Below are positions 17,614 to 26,839 of a stretch of DNA of 64,000 nt, piece after piece. Source of the stretch: CAYXLW01 sp964466055. GTDB lineage: Bacteria; Patescibacteriota; Gracilibacteria; GCA-2401425. The translations under genes and the position numbers were made by a program. The DNA lies in assembly GCA_964466055.1 (NCBI GenBank), contig CAYXLW010000001.1, forward strand, positions 1 to 64,000. Reading direction: 5' to 3'. The first letter of the stretch is position 1. Each line of letters opens with the position of its first letter. Below the pieces are notes generated by a model, which did not search any database, was not told the origin of the DNA, and worked only from the letters and a program-made list of their open reading frames with translations.

Positions 17614-20229
17614 CTATTTTTTCTTTTCTTTTAATACTTTCATTATCTCAAACTTGTCTTCTTTGCCCTTTTGTCTGACTAATTTTATATTATCTCCTTC
17701 ATTAATTTTTCTAGAAAGAAGAGCTTTTATAACATTATCTTCAATATCCTTTAAGAGAACTTTTCTTACGCCTCTTGCTCCCTGTGCTGGGTCATAAGCT
17801 TTTTTTGAAAGAGCATTTAGAACGACGTTATTTATATAAAGTTTTATATTCTTTTCTTCAAGGCGTTTAAAAAATGTTTCTAGATGTATTTGTAAAATCT
17901 TTTTAATACTTTTTTGTGAAAGTGGTTTAAAAACAATAGTATCGTCAACACGATTTAAAAATTCTGGCGTAAAATATTCTTTTAATTGATCTTTTACCAT
18001 TTCTGCTTTTTCTTCGAAGTCATCCTCAGCTTTTTCTAGCTCTTTTCCTGATGAATAAGAGAATCCAATAAGATTCGCCTCTTCCGACAAAATATCAGAT
18101 CCAATATTAGAAGTCATAACAACTATCGTGTTTTTGAAATCAACTTTTTTTCCTTTTGCATCAGTTAAATAGCCATCCTCCATTATTTGAAGTAAGATAT
18201 TAAAAACTTCATTATGTGCTTTTTCTATTTCGTCAAAAAGTACAATAGCATAAGGCTTTCTTCTCACAGCTTCTGTTAATTGACCTCCCTCTTCATGTCC
18301 AATATATCCAGCTGTTGCTCCTACAAGACGACTCACATTATGTTTTTCCATAAATTCCGACATATCAATCTTTATTAGAGCATCTTTATTTTCATATATT
18401 ATTTTTGCCAATTGTTTTACTAGTTCTGTTTTTCCAACCCCAGTTGGTCCCATAAAAATAAAAGAGGCGATAGGTCTTTCATGATCTGTTAGTCCTACAC
18501 GATTTCTGATAATAGCATTTGATATCTCTTTAATAGGTTCATCTTGTCCAATAATAACTTGCTTTAGTTGTTTTTCTAAATTTTGAAGTTTATCAAACTC
18601 ACTCTTTACTATTTTTTTTGTTGGAACGCCAGTAGTGCTTGCGACAATATCTGCAATATTTTCTTTGTTAACAATTATATTTCTTTTTTCTATTTTTTTA
18701 GGATGAAGAAAATCATCAACTTGATTTTGAATTTTTTCTTGTTTCCCTTTAAGCATTACAGCTTTTTTATATTCTTGTCTAGAAACTGCTTCAGTTTTCT
18801 GTTTTTCTATTTTCTCAATTTCTTTCTGAAGTTTTTTAATATTATCATTTTTTTCACTGCTTGCGCCTCCCTTTTTTGCACAAGCCTCATCAATTAAATC
18901 AATAGCTTTATCTGGTAAATAACGATCAAAAATGTAGCGTTTTGACATTTTTACTGCGGATTCAATTGCTTCATTACTAATATGTAAGGCATGATAATTT
19001 TCATAAGTTTCTTTTAGTCCTTTAAGAATTTTAATTGCATCCTCTTCGGTTGGTTCATCAACTATGATTGGTTGGAATCTTCTTTCTAGGGCTTTATCTT
19101 TTTCAATATTTTTTCTATATTCATCCAATGTTGTAGCTCCTACTACTTGTATTTTGCCTCTGGAAAGTGCTGGTTTTAAAATATTTGCTGCATCTAAAGA
19201 TCCCTCTGCTGCTCCTGTTCCAACAAGAGTATGTATTTCATCAATAAAAAGGATTATTTCATTTTCTTCGGTAATAGCTTCAGTAATAACATCTTTCAAC
19301 CTTTCTTCAAATTCTCCACGAAATTTGGTTCCAGCTATCATTTCTCCAAGATCCAACATTATAATTTTTTTATTCAAAAGATTATGTGGCGCCTCATGTT
19401 TTACAATAGCTTGTGCTAATCCTTCAACAATTGCAGTTTTTCCAACTCCAGGTTCTCCAATAAGAACAGGGTTGTTTTTTGTTTTTCTATTTAGAATATT
19501 TATCATTCTTTCAATTTCTTTCTCTCTTCCAATAATTGGATCCATCTTACCTTTTTTACATTCCTCATTTAAGTTTTGACCAAAAAAATCAAGGGCTGGA
19601 GTACTAGATTCCTCTTTATTTTGAGCATCTGATGATATGTTTCCAAGAGGAGTATTATTTTTTCTTTTTAAAAATTTATGTTTCTCTTGATCTTGTTGCA
19701 TTGCTCCAACCAGTGCACCTGTTAGTCCAGAAAGAAATTCTTCGAGTCCTTTTGGAACATTAGAAGCCTTTCCTTCTATAGAAGACATTTGACTTAAAAC
19801 TTTTTCAATTTGTTTTTTTAGTTCGTCTATATTTACCTGCATATTTTCTAAAACTACGGCAGCTGCACACTTACGATTAAGAATAAGTGCATGTAGAAGA
19901 TGTTCGGTCCCTACGAAATTATGCTTAAATCTGGCAGCAACTCTAACTGCATCTTCAATTACTTTTGCAAGATATGTTGATATTTGAGAATGTGCTAATG
20001 ATTGATCACCTTTTTGTCCTGCTGCTTTTAGCACGATTTTTACGCTTTCATATCCTATTCCTAGTCCTAATAATATTGAACATCCTAATGACTGAGGCAC
20101 ACTTAACACTCCGAGTAGTAAATGTTCGGTTCCTATGTAGTGAAGTTTTGCTTTTTTTGCTTCTTCTTCGGCTAATTGAAGTGCGAGTTTTGCTTCTTTT
20201 GTGAATCTGTTAAATGGACTTTGTTGCAT
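17614..20229 (-). CDS. clpC: ATP-dependent Clp protease ATPase subunit ClpC
   Basis: This Hsp100 unfoldase feeds substrates to ClpP. Order: a duplicated Clp N domain (residues about 1-145); AAA1 with Walker A GEPGVGKT (258-265) and LFIDEIHTLVG; a short middle domain with a UVR-like helix (VSRQEYKKAVMLKGKQEK); and AAA2 with GPTGVGKTEL and VLFDEIEKAH. The short middle domain and the ANLIGFSYSSG loop (ClpP-docking IGF) favour ClpC over ClpB. It is 871 aa, slightly longer than usual because of a Gln/Lys-rich linker after the N domain. No CIRCE element was seen in its 166-bp upstream region. Confidence 0.93.
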   Translation of the reverse strand: MQQSPFNRFTKEAKLALQLAEEEAKKAKLHYIGTEHLLLGVLSVPQSLGCSILLGLGIGYESVKIVLKAAGQKGDQSLAHSQISTYLAKVIEDAVRVAARFKHNFVGTEHLLHALILNRKCAAAVVLENMQVNIDELKKQIEKVLSQMSSIEGKASNVPKGLEEFLSGLTGALVGAMQQDQEKHKFLKRKNNTPLGNISSDAQNKEESSTPALDFFGQNLNEECKKGKMDPIIGREKEIERMINILNRKTKNNPVLIGEPGVGKTAIVEGLAQAIVKHEAPHNLLNKKIIMLDLGEMIAGTKFRGEFEERLKDVITEAITEENEIILFIDEIHTLVGTGAAEGSLDAANILKPALSRGKIQVVGATTLDEYRKNIEKDKALERRFQPIIVDEPTEEDAIKILKGLKETYENYHALHISNEAIESAVKMSKRYIFDRYLPDKAIDLIDEACAKKGGASSEKNDNIKKLQKEIEKIEKQKTEAVSRQEYKKAVMLKGKQEKIQNQVDDFLHPKKIEKRNIIVNKENIADIVASTTGVPTKKIVKSEFDKLQNLEKQLKQVIIGQDEPIKEISNAIIRNRVGLTDHERPIASFIFMGPTGVGKTELVKQLAKIIYENKDALIKIDMSEFMEKHNVSRLVGATAGYIGHEEGGQLTEAVRRKPYAIVLFDEIEKAHNEVFNILLQIMEDGYLTDAKGKKVDFKNTIVVMTSNIGSDILSEEANLIGFSYSSGKELEKAEDDFEEKAEMVKDQLKEYFTPEFLNRVDDTIVFKPLSQKSIKKILQIHLETFFKRLEEKNIKLYINNVVLNALSKKAYDPAQGARGVRKVLLKDIEDNVIKALLSRKINEGDNIKLVRQKGKEDKFEIMKVLKEKKK

Positions 20230-20395
20230 AAGTGGGATTTTATTTATAATATGAAATTTACAATAGTTAGTTTGGGAGCCTATTTTAGATGTTAAGTTTT
20301 TTTGAAGCCATCCCTCTTTCTTTCTTTTGTTTTACGGAAGCCCCCTTTTCTTGAGAAAGAATTGACAGATATAATATTTTTTTATCTAAAACACT

Positions 20396-21073
20396 TTAAA
20401 TAGCGGGAATAATAACTACAAATTCCCCCTTAGGATTTTCAAAATATAAAGTAGCTTCTTTAATAGACCCTCGAAAAAACTCTTCGTATATTTTTGTTAA
20501 TTCCCTTGCGACAATAATTTCTCTGTCTTCTCCAAAGTATTCAATCATTTGCTCAAGTGTTTTTTGTATTCTGTGAACAGATTCATAGAATACAATGGTC
20601 ATTTTCTCTTCTTTTAGTTTTTCAAGTAGAGTTTTCCTCCCTTTTTTAATAGGCAAAAATCCAAGATAAATAAACTGATTTATGGGAGAACCACTAGCTT
20701 GTAGAGCAGTGAGAAATGCAGAAGCCCCAGGAATTGGAATAAGATTTATTTTTTTCTTTATTGCTTGTGAGGTTAGTGCAAACCCCGGGTCACTAATTCC
20801 AGGAGTTCCACAATCACTAACAAGTGCAGCACTTTCTCCTTGTTCTATTCTGTTAAGAATTTTTTCTGTTCTTCTGTTGTCACTATACCCATGAAAAGAA
20901 ATCATAGGAGCAGAGATTGCAAAATGTTTAAGTAATTTTCCGGTATGACGTGTATCTTCACATATAATGAAATCTACATTTTTTAGAACACTTAATGCTC
21001 TTAGAGTTATATCATCAAGATTCCCAATGGGAGTTGATATAATATATAAGTCACCATTTGTAGTCTTGTCCAT
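20396..21073 (-). CDS. rsmI: 16S rRNA (cytidine-2'-O) methyltransferase RsmI
   Basis: This SAM-dependent methyltransferase modifies C1402 in the 16S rRNA decoding centre. It belongs to the tetrapyrrole-methylase fold. Signatures are LYIISTPIGNLDDITLRAL at the N-terminus, ICEDTRHTGKLL, ALVSDCGTPGISDPG and IPGASAFLTALQASG. At 225 aa it lacks the ~50-residue C-terminal extension of longer homologues. The 166-bp gap before clpC and the short 5' region show no strong regulatory signal. Confidence 0.95.
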   Translation of the reverse strand: MDKTTNGDLYIISTPIGNLDDITLRALSVLKNVDFIICEDTRHTGKLLKHFAISAPMISFHGYSDNRRTEKILNRIEQGESAALVSDCGTPGISDPGFALTSQAIKKKINLIPIPGASAFLTALQASGSPINQFIYLGFLPIKKGRKTLLEKLKEEKMTIVFYESVHRIQKTLEQMIEYFGEDREIIVARELTKIYEEFFRGSIKEATLYFENPKGEFVVIIPAI

Positions 21074-21233
21074 AGAGAATTATTTAAAAAAATCTTTTTC
21101 AATAAGATTATTACAAAATTTTTGTTCAAACACTAGTAAGCTTTTTTAGCTTATTTAAGCTACTTTATTAATATAAAATATTCTTTTAGTGTCATTTGCG
21201 TTGTTATAAAGGGAAAAAATAAAAAAAAAGACT

Positions 21234-21261
21234 TGCAAAAGCTTTTTTATAGAGGTAAATT
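21234..21261 (+). promoter_or_regulatory. Promoter of the HU gene
   Basis: TTGCAA (21234-21239), a 16-bp spacer and TAAATT (21256-21261). It predicts a leader of about 28 nt before the ATG at 21296 and rules out a longer N-terminus starting at the TTG at 21233. Confidence 0.6.
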
Positions 21262-21295
21262 TTCCGTGACAAAATTATTTCTTAACTTTTTTACT

Positions 21296-21571
21296 ATGAC
21301 TAAAGCAGATCTTGTTGCTGCAATCGCAGCTGGTGCAGGCTTAACTAAAAAAGCCGCAGCCGATGCTCTTGAGGCTCTTTTAGCAACTATTACAAAATCA
21401 CTTAAAAAAGGTGAAAATGTAACTCTTACTGGTTTTGGAACTTTCAAAGTTTCAGCTAGAGCTGCTAGAACTGGAGTTAACCCAAGAAACCCATCTCAAA
21501 AAATCAAAATCCCTGCTATGAAACTTCCTGTTTTCAAAGCTGGAAAATCTCTTAAAGACTCTGTAAGATAG
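21296..21571 (+). CDS. hup: DNA-binding protein HU
   Basis: This histone-like protein bends and compacts DNA. Translation from the ATG at 21296 gives 91 aa with the canonical start MTKADLVAAIA. It continues with the dimerisation helices, VTLTGFGTFKV, the DNA-binding arm RTGVNPRNPSQKIKIP and the closing VFKAGKSLKDSVR. The frame is open upstream to a TTG at 21233, but that would overlap the promoter. It forms a single-gene transcript with a strong terminator at 21598-21627. Confidence 0.95.
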   Translation: MTKADLVAAIAAGAGLTKKAAADALEALLATITKSLKKGENVTLTGFGTFKVSARAARTGVNPRNPSQKIKIPAMKLPVFKAGKSLKDSVR

Positions 21572-21597
21572 TTAACTTGCGAATCATGAGACTTTTA

Positions 21598-21628
21598 AAA
21601 ACACCGCTCTTAGAGCGGTGTTTTTTTA
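21598..21628 (+). terminator. HU terminator
   Basis: CACCGCTC and GAGCGGTG enclose a 3-nt loop, flanked by AAAA before and a run of seven T after. This is a strong intrinsic terminator. Confidence 0.92.
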
Positions 21629-21747
21629 TTGTATCTAGGATGGATATTTAAATTTCCAAGATTTAACTTTAAATGCGAAAAAATTTTCTAAATCTTTATC
21701 TTAAAAATAAGTTTTATGCAAGGTTATTCCTATGTTTCATTTGAATG

Positions 21748-22575
21748 TTATCCTTTTAAAAAATCTTTCAAATATTTATCTAAATCCCCAATCTCTTCGT
21801 CCATTTCTAGTGAATAGTTGCCACTTTCTTTGTTTACTTGATCAGCAGTAATTCTGATGATTTCAATTTCTTTTTCTATAAAAATGGAAATTTTTTCAGC
21901 TAATTCATAATATGATAAAGGCTTTTTATGGCAACAATGAATAATTTTTTTATTCAACGAAGATATTCCTTTTTCAAGTATTTTTTCAATATATTCGGCA
22001 ACCATTTTTGTCGCACTTAAATTTATAATAATATCTTCTATTACTTTTATTTTTATATTTTTCTTAATAAGCCGTTCTAAAGTATTTACAATTGAATATC
22101 CGTATTTGCCAAAAAGAACACCTAAACGAATAATTAAATAATTTTTATCTTTTGTATCCTTAAAAATATCTTCTATCATAATTTCAGCTTCTAGTTTTGA
22201 TTCTCCAATAATATCTATACTTTTTCTCTTAGCCTCAGGTGTTTTATTGGTGCTTCCTGCGATAACAGATGCACATGAAATATGAATAAGTGGGATATTA
22301 TTATTTTTGCAAGTTGTTGCAATATTTAAGGCGCCATCAACATTTGTTTCATAAATAATTTGATCTTTGATTTTGTTTTCAACGATATTGTGTGTAATAG
22401 CTACGGTATTAATAATTATATCTGGTTTAATTGATTCAATAATATTCCTTACATTTTCAAGATCTATAATATCTACATTAAAACGAGAAAGAGGTATAAC
22501 TTCATGATATTCTTCAAGATGAAAAACAAGTTCTTGTCCAAGACTCCCTTGCCCTCCAAAAACAATAATTTTCAT
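21748..22575 (-). CDS. RmlD-like NAD(P)-binding reductase/epimerase
   Basis: This extended short-chain dehydrogenase of 275 aa resembles dTDP-4-dehydrorhamnose reductase. It has a Rossmann motif IVFGGQGSLGQELV at the N-terminus, then IKPDIIINTVAITHNI and NVDGALNIATTCKNNNIPLIHISCASV. The expected catalytic YxxxK reads IGESK (in DIIGESKLEAE), with Ile where Tyr normally sits, so the usual chemistry may be lost. No other rhamnose pathway gene lies nearby. A binding or regulatory role like that of MAT2B-type RmlD homologues is possible but is inference. Confidence 0.75.
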   Translation of the reverse strand: MKIIVFGGQGSLGQELVFHLEEYHEVIPLSRFNVDIIDLENVRNIIESIKPDIIINTVAITHNIVENKIKDQIIYETNVDGALNIATTCKNNNIPLIHISCASVIAGSTNKTPEAKRKSIDIIGESKLEAEIMIEDIFKDTKDKNYLIIRLGVLFGKYGYSIVNTLERLIKKNIKIKVIEDIIINLSATKMVAEYIEKILEKGISSLNKKIIHCCHKKPLSYYELAEKISIFIEKEIEIIRITADQVNKESGNYSLEMDEEIGDLDKYLKDFLKG

Positions 22576-22786
22576 TTTTATAGTAGTTAGATAATAATTA
22601 AAGTAGATGAATAAATTCTAACAAGCTTTAGCTTTGTTTACTATTTTTAATTCATTTTGTTATTGATAACTATTTATACAATACTATTTCTTATAATTTT
22701 TTATAAAATTGATTGATATTTTAAATAAAAATTTCTAAACTCATCCCCCTAGAAAAGACAATTTTTTATTCTATAACTCTTAAAGT

Positions 22787-24196
22787 TTGGATTTAAAAGA
22801 CCTTTGGATTCGTATTCTTACAGAAATTTCTCTACAGATATCAAGAGCATTTTTTATAACTTATTTTAAAGATTCGGCGATTTTAGGGTTAGCTGAAGAT
22901 GGAGCAATCATTGTTGGAGTGCCTAGACCTATGTTTCTCAATTGGCACATGGAAAGAACTCAAGATAAAATTTTAAGTCTTGCTAAAAAATTTAACCCAA
23001 AAGTAAAAAATATTATATTCCAAGTAGATAGTACCCTTGAAAACGATAAAATAAGAACAGTTGATCTTATTAAGCAGTTTCCAGATAAGACAAAAGGAAG
23101 AAAAATTGCTAATAAGCAAGAGGTTAGACTTGCAGATGGAATTACTTCAAAAATTTTAAATCCTAAATATGCTCTTTCAAACTTTGTTATTGGAGCAAAT
23201 AATCAAATGGCACATGCAGCTGCTTCTGCTGTAGCAGCTAATCCTGGTTGTAAATACAATCCATTATTTATATATGGTGGTGTAGGGCTTGGTAAAACAC
23301 ATATTCTTCAAGCAATTGGAAATGAAATAATAAAAAATGATTCTGAAAAGTTGATTGTGTATGTTACTTCAGAAACATTTACTAATGAAGTAGTAGAAGC
23401 TTTACAAAGAAGAAAAATGGAAAATTTTAGAAAAAGATATAGAAATGTTGATGCTCTTATAATTGATGATATTCAATTTTTTGCAGGCAAAGATCGTACT
23501 CAAGAGGAATTTTTTCACACATTTAATACTCTTCATGAAGCTGGAAAACAACTTATTATTTCTTCAGACAGACCTCCAAAAGAACTTAATGGTGTTGAAG
23601 ATAGATTAAAATCACGATGCGAATGGGGGATGACGGTTGATATAAAAATGCCTGAATTTGAGACAAGACTTGCGATTCTCTATGAAAAAGCAAAAAATTA
23701 TCAAGCGCTAATTCCATCTGAAGTGTTTGAATTTATTGCATTTAATGTTCATCACTCAGTACGTGAACTTGAAGGAATTTTAATGCAAGTAGTAGCTATT
23801 ATTGAGTTAAAAAAAGAAACTCCAACTGTTGAAATGGTTGCTGAAATTATAAAAAAACTTAATAAAGAAATAACATTCCAAGCTTTTGAAAGCAACAAAC
23901 CAGTCCTTGCTAAAGATATGGAATCAATAGTTTCTTTTGTGGCAGATTATTACAACGTGACAATTTCTGAACTTATTGGTCATAACAGAGCTAGAGAATT
24001 TATGCTTCCACGACAAGTATCCATATATTTTTGTAAAAATAATTTAAATTTATCTTTAAAGAAAATTGGAGAATTTTTTAATGGAAGAGATCATACTTCA
24101 ATAATGCATGCTGTGAAAAAACTTGAAGGTGATATTAAAAAAGATCCTGTTTTAAAAAAGGATATAACGCAGTTAAAGAAGGATATGGGGATTTAA
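22787..24196 (+). CDS. dnaA: Chromosomal replication initiator DnaA
   Basis: This AAA+ initiator binds oriC and opens it. The start is TTG at 22787: an in-frame stop lies two codons upstream, and the next Met would delete domain I. All domains are present in 469 aa. Domain I is about residues 1-90 and a short linker follows. The AAA+ region has Walker A GGVGLGKT (164-171) and Walker B ALIIDDIQF. Domain IV has the DnaA signature HNRAREFMLPRQVSIY and GRDHTSIMHAVKK. dnaN, recF and gyrB do not follow. No cluster of consensus DnaA boxes was seen in the 211-bp upstream gap. Confidence 0.96.
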   Translation: MDLKDLWIRILTEISLQISRAFFITYFKDSAILGLAEDGAIIVGVPRPMFLNWHMERTQDKILSLAKKFNPKVKNIIFQVDSTLENDKIRTVDLIKQFPDKTKGRKIANKQEVRLADGITSKILNPKYALSNFVIGANNQMAHAAASAVAANPGCKYNPLFIYGGVGLGKTHILQAIGNEIIKNDSEKLIVYVTSETFTNEVVEALQRRKMENFRKRYRNVDALIIDDIQFFAGKDRTQEEFFHTFNTLHEAGKQLIISSDRPPKELNGVEDRLKSRCEWGMTVDIKMPEFETRLAILYEKAKNYQALIPSEVFEFIAFNVHHSVRELEGILMQVVAIIELKKETPTVEMVAEIIKKLNKEITFQAFESNKPVLAKDMESIVSFVADYYNVTISELIGHNRAREFMLPRQVSIYFCKNNLNLSLKKIGEFFNGRDHTSIMHAVKKLEGDIKKDPVLKKDITQLKKDMGI

Positions 24197-24219
24197 TAGA
24201 ATTATTAAATTAATAAAAC

Positions 24220-24426
24220 ATGGGAAGAACTGAATCAAGTGATAAGAAATCTTTAAAGAAAACAGCTGATGCTACTGAACAACTAGTTGAATTAAATAAA
24301 GAGGCAGGGAAGCAAACTAAGTGGATTATGGTGCTGACAGTTATGATTACAATTCTTACGTTTGTAATGACAGCACCTATCGTTATAGGTTTTATAAAAT
24401 ATTTATATAAAGAGTATATTGGATAA
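24220..24426 (+). CDS. Small single-pass membrane protein (68 aa)
   Basis: No family is recognised. An N-terminal Lys/Glu-rich amphipathic helix (about residues 1-32, ESSDKKSLKKTADATEQL) is followed by one hydrophobic segment (about 35-60, WIMVLTVMITILTFVMTAP) and a short basic tail. It starts 23 nt after the dnaA stop on the same strand and may share its transcript. A 28-bp palindrome lies after it. The composition and well-placed ATG make it look real. Confidence 0.6.
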   Translation: MGRTESSDKKSLKKTADATEQLVELNKEAGKQTKWIMVLTVMITILTFVMTAPIVIGFIKYLYKEYIG

Positions 24427-24454
24427 ATAAAAAAGTATTTATATTTCATATTTT

Positions 24455-24482
24455 GTAGAGACGCACAATTGTGCGTCTCTAC
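24455..24482. repeat. Perfect 28-bp palindrome, GTAGAGAC family
   Basis: GTAGAGACGCACAA (24455-24468) is followed directly by its exact reverse complement. It shares its 8-bp ends with the hairpins at 7151-7178 and 56944-56972. It lies between the convergent 68-aa gene and glnA and could also end both transcripts. Confidence 0.8.
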
Positions 24483-24532
24483 TTCTTGCATTCCTTTTGG
24501 TAGAGTTCAGCTGTGGAGTGGAGATGGAAAAT

Positions 24533-25870
24533 CTATGCAAAATAATGCATTTGAATAGATTTATTGTTAGCGTAAGGCTGACACAAGTCAATTTCTTCCA
24601 AAATTAAATCAGAGTAAGCTGTATGTATAGATTCTCCAAGTTCTTCTTTTAAAACCTTTGAGTTAACAAATTCATTATATGCTTCCCAAAGATTTCTAGG
24701 AAGGAGCTTAAATCCTTTTTTAACAACATCTGCGATAGTGAATTCATAAAGATTTTCATCTGTGAATCCTTTAAATTTAGTTTTATTTTTTATTCCATTT
24801 ATTCCAGTAGCAATAAATCCAGCAGATAGTAAATATGGATTTGCTAATGGATCTGGGAATCTAAATTCAGCTCTTATGGCTTTTTTTAGGATTTTTTCAT
24901 CAGCAACAGCTGGAATTCTACATGCAGCACTTCGATTGTATTCACCAATAGCAATAATACAAGGAGCTTCAAATCCTGGTACTAATCTTGCATATGATAC
25001 TTCAGTACTATTTGCAATAGCGGAAATTGCACGAGAATTTTCTAAAACTCCACTTAAAAAGTGTAAGGCATTTTCTGAGAAATATTTATTGCTTTTAGCT
25101 TTTCCATCATAAAATAGGTTTATTTTGCCATCGCCAACAGAAAGATGCATGTGCATGCCAGATCCATTTATCTTTGGGTATGGCTTAGGCAGAAAAGTTA
25201 CATCAAATCCATAATTTCTTGCAGCTTTATGACAAACAAGCTTAAACATCTGAATTCTATCAGCAGTCCTTTCTGCTCTATCAAATTCCCAATTAATCTC
25301 AAATTGATTCTCTCCAACTTCTGTATGGGCTCTTTCAATTTTATAATTCATTTCAGCAAGCATTGACTGTATTTCAGTTATTATAAAAGCTTTTGGATCT
25401 TTTGGGTTAAAATAGTTTGTATTCCCTCCCATATCTTTTCCAACAGTTTCTCTGTTCTCAATAAAAAAGGCTTCAGGCTCAGCGCCTGTATAAAGATTTC
25501 CTTTGTCCCATAATTTAGCAAGTTTACTTTGAAGTTCGACCAATTTACTTCTTGCACAATTAGGGTGAGGTTTTTTTGTATGAGCATCTAAAATATTACA
25601 GATAATCCAATATTCAGTTTTTTCTGTATCAGCAATTGTTGGATGACATTTTACAAGAGTTTCTTCAATCCCGAGAAGAATTGCATCAGAATCATTAATA
25701 TTATTTATTCCTTGGAAGCTTGATCCATCATAAGCAATTCCTGTACTTATCAATTCTTTAAGTGCAGAAATTGGAAAAATTATTTCCATAAAACTTCCCG
25801 AAAGATCAGTTACCATAGCTTTTAGAACAGCATCTTCTTTTATTACTTTGTTTACGTTAAGATTCACCAT
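24533..25870 (-). CDS. glnA: Glutamine synthetase, type I
   Basis: This enzyme makes glutamine from glutamate, ammonia and ATP. The 445-aa length fits the GSI-alpha group, which is feedback regulated rather than adenylylated. Motifs are AYDGSSFQGI (glutamate/latch region), GAEPEAFFIE, EVGENQFEINWEFD (metal ligands), GSGMHMHLSV (metal His) and PGFEAPCIIAIGEYNRSAACRIP (ATP site). A gamma-glutamyl-amine synthetase of the same fold cannot be fully excluded. It is divergent from a TrmB-family regulator, with inverted repeats in the shared 182-bp gap that suggest control by that regulator. Confidence 0.9.
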   Translation of the reverse strand: MVNLNVNKVIKEDAVLKAMVTDLSGSFMEIIFPISALKELISTGIAYDGSSFQGINNINDSDAILLGIEETLVKCHPTIADTEKTEYWIICNILDAHTKKPHPNCARSKLVELQSKLAKLWDKGNLYTGAEPEAFFIENRETVGKDMGGNTNYFNPKDPKAFIITEIQSMLAEMNYKIERAHTEVGENQFEINWEFDRAERTADRIQMFKLVCHKAARNYGFDVTFLPKPYPKINGSGMHMHLSVGDGKINLFYDGKAKSNKYFSENALHFLSGVLENSRAISAIANSTEVSYARLVPGFEAPCIIAIGEYNRSAACRIPAVADEKILKKAIRAEFRFPDPLANPYLLSAGFIATGINGIKNKTKFKGFTDENLYEFTIADVVKKGFKLLPRNLWEAYNEFVNSKVLKEELGESIHTAYSDLILEEIDLCQPYANNKSIQMHYFA

Positions 25871-25919
25871 AGAAGAAAAAGTTAAGAAAATAAAATAGCC
25901 ATGAGAATTTAATATTAAT

Positions 25920-25937
25920 AGATTGAAACTTCAATCT
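25920..25937. promoter_or_regulatory. Inverted repeat upstream of glnA, possible operator
   Basis: AGATTGAA-ac-TTCAATCT is a perfect 8-bp-arm inverted repeat 50 bp upstream of the glnA start, in the intergenic region shared with the TrmB-family gene. The binding protein is unknown. Confidence 0.4.
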
Positions 25938-26025
25938 TATTTTAAACACAAGAAAGTCTTGTAGAAAGTTTAGACAACAGTATTATATTGATGAATATCA
26001 AATAAAAATTATTTAAATTTTTATC

Positions 26026-26044
26026 TTGTAATATTTAATTACAA
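26026..26044. promoter_or_regulatory. Inverted repeat just upstream of the TrmB-family gene, possible operator
   Basis: TTGTAAT-attta-ATTACAA is a perfect 7-bp-arm inverted repeat ending 8 bp before the regulator's ATG. The position suits autoregulation. Confidence 0.45.
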
Positions 26045-26052
26045 TTTGACTT

Positions 26053-26793
26053 ATGGATAAAAATATTCTGATTAAAAAAATAAAAAATGTAGGATTTACA
26101 GAGAAAGAGGCAAAAGTCTATATAGCAGCACTTGAAAATGGAACAAGCGTATCATCAGAAATTGCTGATAGTGCAGAAATGAATAGAATAACTACTTATG
26201 GGATTTTAAGAAAGCTAGGGAAAAAAGGTGCTGTTACTTCTACAAATATAAAAGGGGTTAAACATTTTACTGCAATTGAGCCTGAGATATTGATAGATGA
26301 TATTCAAAAAAAGGCATCAGACTTATCATCTTCTCTTCCTCTTTTTAAATCTATTCAAAAATCAAAAGGAACTCATCCTGTTGTTCGTTTTTTTGAAGGA
26401 ATAGAAGGTGTTAAAAAAGCTTATAAAGAGACTCTTTATTCTAAAACAAAAATTTACAATTATGCTAATTCTAAGAACATTCGAGAACATTGGCTTAATT
26501 ACGATGAAGAATATGTACGGAAAAGAATGGAAAATAAAATCTTTTTAAAAGGGCTTGCACCTGATGATAGAGAAGGAAGAATTGTACAAAAAGAAGATAG
26601 TGAATTTTATCGTGAAACAAAACTTCTAGATAAAAAACATTTTCAAGTTGAAAATGAAATTAATATTTTTGACAGTAAAGTTTTAATTGCATCTTATGAG
26701 CCTGAGCCATTTGCAATTATGATTGAATCTCAAGCTGTTGCTGATACACAGAGGCAAATTTTTGAGATGATGTGGAACATTGTTAGAGAATAA
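26053..26793 (+). CDS. TrmB-family transcriptional regulator
   Basis: The N-terminal winged helix-turn-helix (about residues 1-75) has the TrmB pattern: VGFTEKEAKVYIAALENG, IADSAEMNRITTYGILRKLGKKGAV, then a wing. The remaining ~165 residues form the sensor part seen in short TrmB relatives, including RFFEGIEGVKKAYKETL and a C-terminal SYEPEPFAIMIES. The ligand is unknown; archaeal relatives sense sugars. The gene is divergent from glnA, has an inverted repeat next to its start, and ends at a strong terminator. Confidence 0.85.
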   Translation: MDKNILIKKIKNVGFTEKEAKVYIAALENGTSVSSEIADSAEMNRITTYGILRKLGKKGAVTSTNIKGVKHFTAIEPEILIDDIQKKASDLSSSLPLFKSIQKSKGTHPVVRFFEGIEGVKKAYKETLYSKTKIYNYANSKNIREHWLNYDEEYVRKRMENKIFLKGLAPDDREGRIVQKEDSEFYRETKLLDKKHFQVENEINIFDSKVLIASYEPEPFAIMIESQAVADTQRQIFEMMWNIVRE

Positions 26794-26819
26794 AAAAGAT
26801 ATCAACGATATCTTTTTTT
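26792..26819. terminator. Terminator after the TrmB-family gene
   Basis: AAAAAAGATATC, a 3-nt loop and GATATCTTTTTTT. The symmetric A/T flanks make it bidirectional, and it serves the convergent BI-1 gene as well. Confidence 0.9.
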
Positions 26820-26839
26820 AATGAAGATGTCATAATTTT

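Noticed and set aside
19064..19579. 171-aa open frame antisense to clpC
   Set aside because: It is a shadow of the conserved ClpC coding region, with no motif of its own.
21233..21295. N-terminal extension of HU from a TTG start
   Set aside because: It would overlap the HU promoter boxes and adds non-conserved residues before the canonical MTKADLV start.
22576..22786. Replication origin upstream of dnaA
   Set aside because: The gap is AT-rich, but only a partial TTATACAA-like match was seen and no cluster of DnaA boxes.
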